DNA from: CAZWKX01 sp964614095
GTDB taxonomy: Bacteria; Actinomycetota; Acidimicrobiia; Spongiisociales; UBA11373
Direction: 5' to 3'
NCBI GenBank assembly: GCA_964614095.1
Contig: CAZTJO010000003.1
Coordinates: 1 to 64,000 of the forward strand
DNA length: 64,000 nt
Below are positions 17,303 to 26,983 of this stretch, in pieces; position 1 is the stretch's first letter; each line of letters starts with the position of its first letter. A program made the translations under genes and the position numbers. A model generated the notes under the pieces. It worked only from the letters and a program-made list of their open reading frames with translations, did no database searches and was not told where the DNA came from.

Positions 17303-18244
17303 TCACAACGAGACCGCCACAAAGGCGATGAAGCCGCATAGCAGGACGGCTCCCTCCCAGCGCACCAAGCGACGTCCCGTAATCACAAAGACCCCGGCTG
17401 CAAACGCCGAGGCGGCCATGAACAGGACGGCGGGCCGAAACGCAGGGACGACCTCGCCCGGGCCTACCAAGCCGGCGATTCCCGCCACCATAAACGTGTT
17501 GAACAGGTTCGACCCCAGCACATTGCCCAGGATCAAGTCCGTCTCGCCGCGGCGAGCGGCGGCCAAGGCGGTCGCCAGCTCAGGAAGGCTCGTGCCCACC
17601 GACACGATGACAAGACCCACAAAGGCCGAGGTGATACCCAGCTCCTCGGCAAGATCAACCGCTCCCCGAACCAGCAGCTCCGCCCCAACCAGAGTCAAGG
17701 CCAGGGTGCCCAGCCCGAAAGCGATCTCCGCGGCCACTCGCACCGGCTCATCGGACTCGGGCTCCGGGCTGATCGGGCTGATCCCGGCACGAGCGTCCTG
17801 ACGAGCCCAGTGCATCAGCAGCGCACCGGCCACACACATGGATAGCACCAGGGCCGCCGCCTCGATGCGACCGAGACGCAGGTTCCACAACAGAACCCCA
17901 AAGACCAGCGCCGACGCCAACACGAGCCCACCCTCTCGCTGGATGGTCTTGAGGCGGCCCACCACCGGACCGACAAGAGCGGCCGTCCCCAGCACAAGCG
18001 TCACATTCGCCGTATTGGAGCCCACGACGTTGCCGACGGCGAGGTCGATCTCGCCGCGGGCCGCGGCCAGCGCGGACACCAGCAGCTCCGGCGCCGAAGT
18101 GCCCAGGCCGATGACAAGCGCTCCGATGAGGATCGGAGAGATGCCGAGAGCACGCGAAAGCCGGATTGCAGACAGCACAAACCGGTCGGCGGCCAATGTG
18201 AGCAGCACCAGACCCCCAAGCAACAGCGTCAGCGCTACAGGCAC
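17303..18244 (-). CDS. Calcium/sodium antiporter (CaCA family, YrbG-like)
   Basis: A polytopic exchanger of 313 aa with ~10 hydrophobic helices. It shows the duplicated alpha repeats of the CaCA family. The first has GLGTSAPELLVS and GNVVGSNTANV. The second has VSVGTSLPELATALAAAR and GNVLGSNLFN. The acidic residues in the two PEL motifs bind the transported cations. The start is GTG at 18244, without a visible Shine-Dalgarno. A TACGAT box at 18271-18276 on this strand would give a ~20-nt leader. It is divergent from the MBL gene at 18337. Confidence 0.92.
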   Translation of the reverse strand: MPVALTLLLGGLVLLTLAADRFVLSAIRLSRALGISPILIGALVIGLGTSAPELLVSALAAARGEIDLAVGNVVGSNTANVTLVLGTAALVGPVVGRLKTIQREGGLVLASALVFGVLLWNLRLGRIEAAALVLSMCVAGALLMHWARQDARAGISPISPEPESDEPVRVAAEIAFGLGTLALTLVGAELLVRGAVDLAEELGITSAFVGLVIVSVGTSLPELATALAAARRGETDLILGNVLGSNLFNTFMVAGIAGLVGPGEVVPAFRPAVLFMAASAFAAGVFVITGRRLVRWEGAVLLCGFIAFVAVSL

Positions 18245-18324
18245 GGAGGACGATTCGACATGGGGTCACGATCGTAACCGACCGGGCACCACCCTCATCA
18301 GCGATTCGGCCGACCCGCAGCAGA

Positions 18325-18330
18325 TAGGCT
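18325..18330 (+). promoter_or_regulatory. -10 box of the MBL hydrolase operon (leaderless)
   Basis: TAGGCT, 6 nt before GTG 18337. No Shine-Dalgarno. Confidence 0.5.
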
Positions 18331-18336
18331 CGTGGC

Positions 18337-19143
18337 GTGCACGACTGGGTGGAACACGGCGATGGGGTCTTCAGTAAGCGCTATGCCTATCTGCAGCAGC
18401 AGATAGGCGTCGTCGTCTGTGACGACGCGGTGCTGCTCGTGGACACCCGCTCTCATTACGGACAGGTCGATGAGCTTTTGGCGGATCTGGGGCGGCTCAC
18501 CCCGCATCCGGTGCGGTGGGCAGTCAATACGCACCACCACTGGGACCACACCTTTGGCAACGCCGCCTTGCGGCCCGTGCCCATCTGGGGTCACACCCGC
18601 TGCGCCGAGATGCTGGCCCTCTTCCCGGAGCGCATGCGCGCCGAGGCCAAGTTATGTTCGCCGGAACTTGCCGATCGTTTCGATGAGGTCGAGATCGTCG
18701 GGCCGAACCGCACCTTCGACGAGTCGGCGACCCTCACCATTGCCGGCCGGGAAATATCGCTTCGCTATCTAGGCCGCGGCCACACCAACAACGACATCGT
18801 TGTGGTAGTGCCCGACGCCGGTGTCGTCTTTGCCGGCGATCTTGTGGAAGAGTCTGCTCCCCCCGTCTACCAAGACGCCTACCCGCTGGAATGGCCCGAC
18901 ACCGTGGCAATCCTGCTCGATCTTGTCCGCGGGCCCGTGGTGCCCGGCCACGGGGCATCGGTCAACCGAGACTTTGTCGCCGCCCAGCAGCGCGATCTGG
19001 CCGAAACCGCCGATCTCGCCGTCGCCCGGCACGCGGAGGGCAGGACTCCACACCAGGCTGCGCGGGCCGGCGGTCCGTTCCCAATCGACACTCTGGAAAT
19101 GGCGTTCAGAAAGGCCTGGCCCTCTCTGGAGATGGGGGCATGA
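18337..19143 (+). CDS. MBL-fold metallo-hydrolase
   Basis: Metallo-beta-lactamase-fold hydrolase of 268 aa with the zinc motif THHHWDH (65-71), GHTNNDIVVVVPDAGVVFAGD, and VPGHG near the C-terminus, all canonical ligands. Substrate unknown; thiol esters and cyclic nucleotides are among those used by the superfamily. The start is GTG at 18337, with TAGGCT at 18325-18330 leaving only 6 nt, so the mRNA is probably leaderless. Its stop overlaps the next start (ATGA at 19140), making a two-gene operon with an alpha/beta hydrolase. Confidence 0.9.
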   Translation: MHDWVEHGDGVFSKRYAYLQQQIGVVVCDDAVLLVDTRSHYGQVDELLADLGRLTPHPVRWAVNTHHHWDHTFGNAALRPVPIWGHTRCAEMLALFPERMRAEAKLCSPELADRFDEVEIVGPNRTFDESATLTIAGREISLRYLGRGHTNNDIVVVVPDAGVVFAGDLVEESAPPVYQDAYPLEWPDTVAILLDLVRGPVVPGHGASVNRDFVAAQQRDLAETADLAVARHAEGRTPHQAARAGGPFPIDTLEMAFRKAWPSLEMGA

Positions 19144-20033
19144 GCGCAGACGCAGCTTCCCCTCCTAATTGGTTTGTCCAGGCACTAGCCACATCGCCCA
19201 CCGGCGGCACGGTCACGGTGGCCGGCTGCCCCATCCACTTCCTCTGCTGGGGAGAGAGTGACGCCCCCGGGCTCATGCTGGTACATGGTGGTGCCGCCCA
19301 CGCCCACTGGTGGTCGTTCCTGGCTCCACTCCTTGCCGCCGATTGGCGGGTCGTCGCTCTCGATCTCAGTGGACACGGCGACAGCGGCCGACGCGACGGC
19401 TACTCACACGAGATCTGGGCCGCCGAGGTGGTCGCCGTGGCGGAGCAGGCCGCCTTTCCCGGGCCTCCGGTGATCGTGGGACACAGCCTGGGTGGCCTGG
19501 TCACGATCCAAACCGCCGCCGACCATTGTGATGTTATCGCCGGGGCCATCCTCGTCGACGCCCCGGTGCGCCGGCCCGACCCCGAATCGGAAGAGGGCAC
19601 CAGGGGCCGCGCCTTCCGCTCGCCCGGCACCTACCCGACCCTCGAAGATGCCCTGGAACACTTCCACCTCATCCCGCCCCAGCCCGCCGAGCACGCCTTC
19701 ATCATCGATCACATCGCCAGGTGGTCGCTGCTGCACACCGAGGCGGGCTGGACGTGGAAGTTCGATCCCGCCGTGTTCGCCCACGCTCTGGTCTCAATGT
19801 GGGACCGGCTCGGCTCTGTGCGCTGCCGACTGGCCCTATTACGCGGGGAACACAGCGTGGTTGTGCCCCCGGACACGGCGGCGGACATGTACGAACACAT
19901 GGGACGGCGGGCCCCCGTCATCTCCATCCCCGAGGCTCACCACCACCTGATGCTCGACCAGCCTCTCGCTTTTGTCACCGCGCTGCGCGCCTTGCTGCAA
20001 GACTGGGAACACTCGGTGCCCCGCCGCTACTGA
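19140..20033 (+). CDS. Alpha/beta-fold hydrolase
   Basis: A 297-aa hydrolase with the oxyanion motif LVHGG (47-51), the nucleophile elbow VGHSLGG (113-119, Ser116), an acid near LLRGEHS, and the catalytic His in EAHHHLMLDQP near the C-terminus. Start ATG 19140 overlaps the stop of the upstream MBL hydrolase (ATGA), which is stronger evidence than the longer open frame to 18891. The two hydrolases are probably co-translated. The substrate is unknown. The 3' end overlaps the convergent SRAP gene by 7 nt. Confidence 0.9.
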   Translation: MSADAASPPNWFVQALATSPTGGTVTVAGCPIHFLCWGESDAPGLMLVHGGAAHAHWWSFLAPLLAADWRVVALDLSGHGDSGRRDGYSHEIWAAEVVAVAEQAAFPGPPVIVGHSLGGLVTIQTAADHCDVIAGAILVDAPVRRPDPESEEGTRGRAFRSPGTYPTLEDALEHFHLIPPQPAEHAFIIDHIARWSLLHTEAGWTWKFDPAVFAHALVSMWDRLGSVRCRLALLRGEHSVVVPPDTAADMYEHMGRRAPVISIPEAHHHLMLDQPLAFVTALRALLQDWEHSVPRRY

Positions 20034-20719
20034 GGCAGAGGACCCTCGAGTGGAGAAACGCACTCAAGGAAGTCGTTCCGGGTGCTGTTGATCAGTGACG
20101 ACACCGGATACTCGGCCAGAGCGCCGGCTGCGGCTGGCATCAGCATCGAGCCCAGCTCATCAGCGTCATCGACCTCGGGATCCAGCCATCGTTCCCAATA
20201 CTCGGCGTCGAGGATCACCGGCATACGGTCGTGTATGGCGCGAACCAGCTCATTGGGCGTGGTGGTGACGATTGTGCATGTGGTCAGCCGTTCCTCGGTG
20301 TCCGGATCACGCCACGACGACCAGAGCCCGGCCAGCGCCAGCGGTCTGGCATCGGGGGCAAACAAATAGTGAGGCAGCTTCCCCCCGGTCTCCCGGCGTT
20401 CCCACTCGTAGAAGCCGTCGGCAGGAATGATGCAGCGCCGGCGGCGGAAGGAATCCCGGAAGGCGGGCTTCTCCGCCAGCGTCTCGGCCCGGGCATTGAT
20501 CAGGCGGGAACCGACCCCGGGATCCTGGGCCCAATGCGGTACGAGGCCCCAGCGGAAAACCCCCAGCTGCCTTTGTCCGTCCGCGGAGGCCACGGCATAG
20601 ATCTGCCTGGTCGGAGCCACGTTGTAGGAGGGCCTCAGAGCCTCGGAGAACACTTCGGTGGCCCCAAAATGGTCGGCATACTCCTGTGGATCCAGCGCCT
20701 GCACAAATCGACCGCACAT
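20027..20719 (-). CDS. yedK: SOS response-associated peptidase (SRAP, YedK/HMCES type)
   Basis: The protein forms a covalent thiazolidine crosslink with abasic sites in single-stranded DNA and protects them. The 230-aa product begins MCGRFVQ, where Cys2 is the catalytic residue exposed after Met removal, which fixes the start at 20719. Other family blocks are SYNVAPTRQIYAV, NARAETLAEKPAFRDSF, RRCIIPADGFYEW and the AIHDRMPVIL His motif. It is divergent from gltB and converges with the alpha/beta hydrolase, overlapping it by 7 nt. Confidence 0.94.
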   Translation of the reverse strand: MCGRFVQALDPQEYADHFGATEVFSEALRPSYNVAPTRQIYAVASADGQRQLGVFRWGLVPHWAQDPGVGSRLINARAETLAEKPAFRDSFRRRRCIIPADGFYEWERRETGGKLPHYLFAPDARPLALAGLWSSWRDPDTEERLTTCTIVTTTPNELVRAIHDRMPVILDAEYWERWLDPEVDDADELGSMLMPAAAGALAEYPVSSLINSTRNDFLECVSPLEGPLPQ

Positions 20720-20885
20720 GGCTGCAATGATCGCACGCGGCCGTCGCTCGGCGACGGCCGCCCCCGCCCATCTGGCTCCCAGGCCCCTGTTGTCACTACC
20801 ATCTCCGAACCCGTGACCGCGCCGATGTCGTCCCCGGGAAGGGGAAGAAACCAAGCGGGATCGGCACGAGCGGACATCGGAAGCC

Positions 20886-23800
20886 ATGACGACAAGAAAA
20901 CACCTCAGCTGGGATCACCCCCAACCCCAAGGCCTGTACTCGGCGCTGGAACACGACTCCTGCGGAGTCAACTTCGTCGTTGACCTGAAAGGCCGCCCCA
21001 GCCGCGACATCGTTGTCACCGCCATGGGAGCACTGCGCAATCTCCAGCACCGTGGCGCTCTCGGGGCCGACGTCAACACCGGCGATGGCGCCGGCCTCCT
21101 CATCCAGGTTCCCGACCGGTTCTTCCGAGCCGTCGTCGACGTGCCTTTGCCTCCTCCCGGCCAATACGCCAGCGGCATCGCCTTTCTACCTCAGCAACCG
21201 GCCGAGGCCGAGGCCGCCGCAGCCGCGGTTGAGCGCATCGTGTCCGACGAAGGTCTCCGTGTGCTCACCTGGCGCGAGATCCCCGTGGATCCGTCAACGC
21301 TGGGAGCCGGGTCTCGCCGCACCATGCCGCTCTTCCGCCAGATCTTCATCGCCGGTCCCGAGGACGCAGATCTCATCGCCGGCATCGATCTCGACCGCCG
21401 CGTCTACATAATCCGCAAGCGGATCGAGAACGAGATCGACCAGGGTGGCGTCGACGATGCCTCCGAGACAATGGGCGGGGCCAGCTCGGTGCACGCAGGC
21501 GTCTACTTCCCCAGCCTCTCCACACGCACCTTCGTCTACAAGGGCATGCTGACCACACCGCAGCTCGCTGACTTCTACCCGGACCTCGGCGACGAGCGCT
21601 TGGAGAGCGCCCTCGCCCTCGTCCACTCTCGCTTCTCGACAAACACGTTCCCCTCCTGGCCGCTGGCGCATCCCTACCGGTACATCGCCCACAACGGCGA
21701 GATCAACACGCTGCGGGGCAACCGCAATTGGCTACGCGCCCGTGAAGCCCTCATGGCGACCCCTCACCTTCCCGGCAATCTGAATCGCATCTACCCCATC
21801 TGCACACCCGAAGGAAGCGATACCGCCAGCTTCGACGAATGCCTGGAGATGCTCGTCATGGGCGGCTACTCCCTGCCCGAAGCGGTGCTCATGATGATTC
21901 CCGAGCCCTGGGAGAACCACGAGTCGATGAGCCCGGAGCTGACCGATTTCTACCGGTATCACGCCTCGCTCATGGAGCCTTGGGACGGCCCCGCCTCGAT
22001 CATCTTCACCGACGGGACCACCGTCGGGGCCGTGCTCGACCGCAACGGGCTGCGTCCCTCCCGATACTGGGTCACCGACGACGACAGGGTCATCATGGCC
22101 TCCGAGGTCGGTGTCGTCGACGTCCCATCCCACAAGATCGTCGAGAAGGGCCGTCTCCAGCCCGGCCGCATCTTCTTCATCGATACCACGGAGGGCCGCA
22201 TCGTGCGCGATCCCGAGATCAAGGCGGCGCTCTCCGGAGCCCGCCCCTACGGCCGCTGGCTCGCCGAGCATCAGGTGGAACTCGACGATCTTGCCGATCG
22301 CCCCGCCGAACGGGCGGATCAAACACCCTTGATCCAGCGCCAGCAGACTTTCGGATACACCCACGAGGAACTCCGACTGCTGGTTGCCCCCATGGTGCAC
22401 AATGCCAAAGAGGCGATCGGTTCAATGGGCAACGACACCCCGCCGGCCGTGCTGTCCTCGCGCCCCCGGCTTCTGTACGACTATTTCAAGCAGCTCTTCG
22501 CCCAGGTGACCAATCCGCCACTCGATGCCATTCGCGAGCAGATCATTACCGCCACCCTGGGCTGGCTCGGCCCCGAGGGAAACCTTTTTGACCCACAGCC
22601 TGCGTCGTGCCGCCAGATCCTGATCCGTCACCCGGTGCTCACCAACGAGCAGCTCGCCCAGCTGATTGCCGTCGACGAGATCACCACCGGCGAGCCGGCA
22701 TTCTCCACCCGAGTCATCTCATGCCTCTTCCCCATCGCCGATGGAGGGAAGGGCCTGCGCCGCGCTCTCGAGGAAATTCGATCGCAGGTTTCGGCGGCAA
22801 TCGAAACGGGCGTCAACATCATCGTGCTTTCCGACCGGGGCAGCAGCAGGGAGATGGCGCCCATCCCCGCCCTGCTCGCCACCGGGGCCGTGCATCACCA
22901 CTTGGTCCGCGAAAAGAGCCGCACCCGAACCGCCCTCGTCGTCGAGACCGGCGAGATGCGGGAGGTGCACCACCTCTGCTGCCTGCTCGGCTACGGCGCC
23001 AATACGGTCAACCCATACCTGGTCTTCGAGTCCATAGACGACCTGATCGACAACGGCATGTACGGCCTCGATCCGGCGATGGACAAACAACTGGCCCGCG
23101 CCAACTACATCGAGGCCTGCGACAAGGGTGTGCTCAAGGTGATGTCGAAGATGGGCATCTCGACGGTGAAATCGTACGTGGGTGCACAGATATTCGAGGC
23201 CGTCGGCATCGGCAACGAGTTGATCGACGAGTGTTTCACCGATACCACCTCAAGGCTCGGCGGCATCGGCTACGACGAACTCGCCGCAGAGTGTGCCCTG
23301 ATGCGCCGCGGTGCCTATCCGGATCATCCACAGGAGCGGGCTCATCGCGACCTCGAGATCGGCGGCCAGTACCAATGGCGCGCCGAAGGCGAATACCACC
23401 TCTTCAACCCCGAGACGGTGTTCAAACTCCAGCACGCCACCCGCAGCGGCCGCTACGACATCTACAAGGAGTACGCCAACCTGATCGACGATCAGTCCCA
23501 GCGCCTGGCCACCCTGCGCGGGCTCTTCAGCTTCCGTTTCGGCGAACGCCCACCACTTCCCCTCGACGAGGTCGAGCCCGTGTCGGGCATCGTCACCCGC
23601 TTCACCACCGGCGCCATGTCGTACGGCTCCATCTCGCGAGAGGCGCACGAGACCATCGCCATCGCCATGAACCGTATCGGAGCCAAATCGAACACCGGAG
23701 AAGGGGGCGAGGACCCGGACCGTTTTGTGCCCGACGCCAACGGCGACCTGCGGCGTTCCGCGGTGAAGCAGGCCGCGTCGGGCCGGTTTGGCGTCACCAG

Positions 23801-25517
23801 CGAGTATCTGGTGAATGCCGACGACATTCAGATCAAGATGGCCCAGGGGGCCAAGCCGGGAGAGGGCGGCCAGCTCCCCGGACACAAGGTGTGGCCCTGG
23901 ATCGCCAAGACACGTCATTCCACGCCGGGCGTGGGCCTGATCTCGCCACCTCCACACCACGACATCTACTCCATAGAGGACCTCGCCCAACTCATCCACG
24001 ACCTGAAGAACGCCAACCCCCAGGCGCGCATCCACGTGAAGCTTGTCTCTGAGCTCGGCGTGGGCACGGTGGCAGCCGGCGTCGCCAAGGCACACGCCGA
24101 TGTTGTGCTCATCTCCGGCCACGACGGAGGAACCGGTGCCTCGCCGCTCTCATCCATCAAACACACCGGCACCCCGTGGGAGCTGGGCCTGGCCGAAACA
24201 CAGCAGACGCTGCTGATGAACGATCTCCGCGACCGCATCGTGGTGCAGGTCGACGGGCAGATCAAGACCGGCCGCGACGTGATGATCGCGGCGCTTCTTG
24301 GAGCCGAGGAGTTCGGCTTCGGGACGGCCGTCCTTGTCGTTATGGGCTGTGTGATGATGCGGGTCTGCCACCTGGACACGTGCCCGGTGGGCGTCGCCAC
24401 CCAGAACCCCGATCTACGGGACAAATTCACCGGCAGCCCCGATCACATCGTCAACTTCATGGAGTTTGTCGCCGAGCATGTGCGTGAGCTGCTTGCCGAA
24501 CTCGGGTTCCGCAGCCTCGAGGAGGCAGTGGGTCACGCCGAGCTGCTCGATGTCGCCAAGGCTGTGGAGCACTGGAAAGCCGGCGGACTCGACCTCAGCC
24601 CGATACTCCACACGCCTCCTCTGGCCGAGGGTGCCGTCCGCCATCAGACGACACTTCAAGACCACGGGCTCGACAAGGCGCTGGACGAGACGTTGATTCA
24701 GTTGTGTGAGGGTGCCATCGCCGACGGCGACGAAGTGCATCTGGAACTGCCCATCCGCAATGTGAACCGCACCGTCGGCACCATGCTGGGCAACCTGGTG
24801 ACCAGGCGCTGGGGCGGCGATGGCCTGCCCGACGGCACGATCTCCATCGACTTCACCGGCTCGGCCGGCCAGAGTTTTGGTGCGTTCCTGCCTCGCGGCA
24901 TCACCCTGCGCCTCAGCGGCGACGCCAACGACTACCTGGGCAAAGGTCTCTCGGGCGGCCGGATCATCGTGTTCCCGCCGGAGGATTCTCCTTTTGTCGC
25001 CGAGGAGAACATCATCGCCGGCAACGTCATCCTCTACGGCGCCACCAGCGGCGAAATCTTCCTGCGAGGTGTTGTCGGGGAGCGTTTCTGCGTGCGCAAC
25101 TCGGGGGCCACCGCCGTCGTCGAGGGTGTGGGCGATCACGGCTGTGAGTACATGACCGGCGGGCGCGCCGTGATCCTCGGTCCCACCGGCCGCAACTTCG
25201 GGGCCGGCATGTCCGGCGGCATCGCCTACGTCTACGACGCCGACGGGAGCTTCCCGGCTCGAGTCAACACAGAGATGGTCGACCTCGATCCCCTGGACGA
25301 CGAAGACGGGGCGTGGCTGTGCCGGCGCGTTGAGATACACCTGGCCGAAACCGGGTCGGCCGTGGCCCAGCGGCTGCTCGCCGATTGGGATGAGGAGATC
25401 GCTCTCTTCTGCAAGGTCATGCCGAAGGACTACAAGCGGGTGCTCGAAGCCATGGCGCAGGCGGAGCGTGACGGCACCGACCCCGTAGAAGCGGTGATGG
25501 AGGCGGCCCATGGGTGA
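20886..25517 (+). CDS. gltB: Glutamate synthase, large subunit
   Basis: Makes two glutamates from glutamine and 2-oxoglutarate. The 1543-aa product has the normal length and all domains. After a 25-residue propeptide, Cys26 (EHDSCGV) is the amidotransferase nucleophile. The central domain follows, then the FMN-binding synthase domain (FTTGAMSYGSISREAHE, SGHDGGTGASPLSSIKHTG), a 3Fe-4S motif CVMMRVCHLDTCPVG near residue 1155, and the C-terminal glutamate-synthase beta-helix repeats (GGRIIVFPP, GGRAVILGPTGRNFGAGMSGG). The start overlaps gltD's partner arrangement at the 3' end by 8 nt. GGAAG precedes the ATG. Confidence 0.97.
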   Translation: MTTRKHLSWDHPQPQGLYSALEHDSCGVNFVVDLKGRPSRDIVVTAMGALRNLQHRGALGADVNTGDGAGLLIQVPDRFFRAVVDVPLPPPGQYASGIAFLPQQPAEAEAAAAAVERIVSDEGLRVLTWREIPVDPSTLGAGSRRTMPLFRQIFIAGPEDADLIAGIDLDRRVYIIRKRIENEIDQGGVDDASETMGGASSVHAGVYFPSLSTRTFVYKGMLTTPQLADFYPDLGDERLESALALVHSRFSTNTFPSWPLAHPYRYIAHNGEINTLRGNRNWLRAREALMATPHLPGNLNRIYPICTPEGSDTASFDECLEMLVMGGYSLPEAVLMMIPEPWENHESMSPELTDFYRYHASLMEPWDGPASIIFTDGTTVGAVLDRNGLRPSRYWVTDDDRVIMASEVGVVDVPSHKIVEKGRLQPGRIFFIDTTEGRIVRDPEIKAALSGARPYGRWLAEHQVELDDLADRPAERADQTPLIQRQQTFGYTHEELRLLVAPMVHNAKEAIGSMGNDTPPAVLSSRPRLLYDYFKQLFAQVTNPPLDAIREQIITATLGWLGPEGNLFDPQPASCRQILIRHPVLTNEQLAQLIAVDEITTGEPAFSTRVISCLFPIADGGKGLRRALEEIRSQVSAAIETGVNIIVLSDRGSSREMAPIPALLATGAVHHHLVREKSRTRTALVVETGEMREVHHLCCLLGYGANTVNPYLVFESIDDLIDNGMYGLDPAMDKQLARANYIEACDKGVLKVMSKMGISTVKSYVGAQIFEAVGIGNELIDECFTDTTSRLGGIGYDELAAECALMRRGAYPDHPQERAHRDLEIGGQYQWRAEGEYHLFNPETVFKLQHATRSGRYDIYKEYANLIDDQSQRLATLRGLFSFRFGERPPLPLDEVEPVSGIVTRFTTGAMSYGSISREAHETIAIAMNRIGAKSNTGEGGEDPDRFVPDANGDLRRSAVKQAASGRFGVTSEYLVNADDIQIKMAQGAKPGEGGQLPGHKVWPWIAKTRHSTPGVGLISPPPHHDIYSIEDLAQLIHDLKNANPQARIHVKLVSELGVGTVAAGVAKAHADVVLISGHDGGTGASPLSSIKHTGTPWELGLAETQQTLLMNDLRDRIVVQVDGQIKTGRDVMIAALLGAEEFGFGTAVLVVMGCVMMRVCHLDTCPVGVATQNPDLRDKFTGSPDHIVNFMEFVAEHVRELLAELGFRSLEEAVGHAELLDVAKAVEHWKAGGLDLSPILHTPPLAEGAVRHQTTLQDHGLDKALDETLIQLCEGAIADGDEVHLELPIRNVNRTVGTMLGNLVTRRWGGDGLPDGTISIDFTGSAGQSFGAFLPRGITLRLSGDANDYLGKGLSGGRIIVFPPEDSPFVAEENIIAGNVILYGATSGEIFLRGVVGERFCVRNSGATAVVEGVGDHGCEYMTGGRAVILGPTGRNFGAGMSGGIAYVYDADGSFPARVNTEMVDLDPLDDEDGAWLCRRVEIHLAETGSAVAQRLLADWDEEIALFCKVMPKDYKRVLEAMAQAERDGTDPVEAVMEAAHG

Positions 25518-26967
25518 TATCACCGGATTCCTGAAGCATGGCCGCCAACTCCCCGGGCGGCGGCCCGTGGAGCAGCGCCTGCAGGATTGGGGCGAGGTTT
25601 ATGAGCCGTTCCCGGAAGACACCCTTCGCACCCAGGCATCGAGGTGTATGGACTGCGGCATACCCTTCTGCAACAGCGGCTGCCCGCTGGGGAACCTCAT
25701 CCCCGACTGGAACGATCTCGTCTACCGAGGCCGGTGGCACCGGGCCGTCGAACTGCTGCACGCCACCAACAACTTCCCCGAGTTCACCGGCCGACTCTGC
25801 CCGGCACCCTGTGAGGCTGCATGTGTGCTCGGCATCGGTGAAGATCCGGTGACCATCAAACAAGTCGAGCTGCAGATCATCGAGCGGGCCTGGCGAGAGG
25901 GGTGGGTGATCCCCCTGCCCCCGGAAACGAAGACCGGCAAGAGTGTTGCCGTCGTCGGCTCCGGTCCTGCCGGGCTGGCCGCGGCACAGCAGTTGACCAG
26001 GGCCGGCCACACCGTGGTGGTATTCGAACGACACGACCGCATCGGCGGCCTACTTCGCTACGGCATCCCCGAGTTCAAGATGGAGAAGCGGTTCCTCGAC
26101 CGGAGAATCGCCCAGATGGACGCCGAGGGAACCGAATTCCGCACCGGAGTCGACGTTGGCGTCGACATCGGCCCCACTGAGCTCAGGGGCCAATTCGACG
26201 CCATCGTCCTTGCCGCCGGAGCCGGCCGGTGGCGTGATCTCCCCATACCCGGCCGGGACCTGAAGGGTATCTATCAGGCCATGGAGTACCTGCCGCTGGC
26301 CAATCGGGTTCAAGAAGGCGACCTCGATGCACATCCACAATCGGCGCACGATCTGAACGTGGTCATCATCGGAGGAGGCGACACCGGAGCCGACTGCCTG
26401 GGCACCGTGCTGCGCCACGGCTGCTCCTCGGTGGTTCAATTCGAGATCCTGCCCCGGCCTCCCGAACAACGTGACCCGAGCACACCCTGGCCCACGTGGC
26501 CATTGCTCTACCGCACCTCCTCGGCTCACGAGGAAGGCGGAGAGCGTTTCTATTCGATCAGCACCACCGAGTTCATCGGCAACGAGACAGTCGAATTGTT
26601 GCGCACGATTGACGTGGAAATGACCGCCGAGGACGGACGAGTTCGTTTTGAGCCCATCAAAGGCACGGAACGCGAGTTCAAGGCGGACCTGGTTCTGCTC
26701 TCACTCGGGTTTGTGGGGCCCGAGCGAGGCCCCCTCGTCGATGATCTCTGTATCGAGTTCACCGATCGGGGAAACGTGGCCCGTGACGGCACCTGGATGA
26801 CCAACACCGACGGCGTTTTTGTAGCCGGCGATATGGGACGCGGGCAGAGTCTCGTTGTCTGGGCCATCGCCGAAGGCCGAGCCTGCGCCGCATCCGTGGA
26901 CCGCTGGCTCACCGGCGACACCCTGCTGCCGGAGCCGCTGCAGCCGACGGCCCGCCCCCTCCGCTGA
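25510..26967 (+). CDS. gltD: Glutamate synthase, small subunit
   Basis: NADPH-oxidising partner of GltB, 485 aa. The N-terminal 4Fe-4S cysteines are in CMDCGIPFCNSGCPLGN (~46-62) and CPAPCEAACVLG (~97-108). The FAD motif is VAVVGSGPAGLAAAQQL (~145), the NADPH motif VVIIGGGDTGADC (~286), and the C-terminal FVAGDMGRGQSLVVWAI closes the FAD site. Start ATG 25510 lies inside the end of gltB, overlapping by 8 nt, so the subunits are coupled. It converges with the MscS gene 16 nt downstream. Confidence 0.97.
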   Translation: MGDITGFLKHGRQLPGRRPVEQRLQDWGEVYEPFPEDTLRTQASRCMDCGIPFCNSGCPLGNLIPDWNDLVYRGRWHRAVELLHATNNFPEFTGRLCPAPCEAACVLGIGEDPVTIKQVELQIIERAWREGWVIPLPPETKTGKSVAVVGSGPAGLAAAQQLTRAGHTVVVFERHDRIGGLLRYGIPEFKMEKRFLDRRIAQMDAEGTEFRTGVDVGVDIGPTELRGQFDAIVLAAGAGRWRDLPIPGRDLKGIYQAMEYLPLANRVQEGDLDAHPQSAHDLNVVIIGGGDTGADCLGTVLRHGCSSVVQFEILPRPPEQRDPSTPWPTWPLLYRTSSAHEEGGERFYSISTTEFIGNETVELLRTIDVEMTAEDGRVRFEPIKGTEREFKADLVLLSLGFVGPERGPLVDDLCIEFTDRGNVARDGTWMTNTDGVFVAGDMGRGQSLVVWAIAEGRACAASVDRWLTGDTLLPEPLQPTARPLR

Positions 26968-26983
26968 CCGGATCCTCCCCGGA

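Noticed and set aside
16236..17801. 521-codon open frame opposite the S41-like and antiporter genes
   Set aside because: No domain signature. It spans two well-supported genes on the other strand.
22607..24052. Long open frame (481 codons) overlapping gltB in another frame
   Set aside because: It lies within the unmistakable gltB coding sequence and its translation is Arg/Pro-rich low-complexity, a usual shadow frame in GC-rich DNA.
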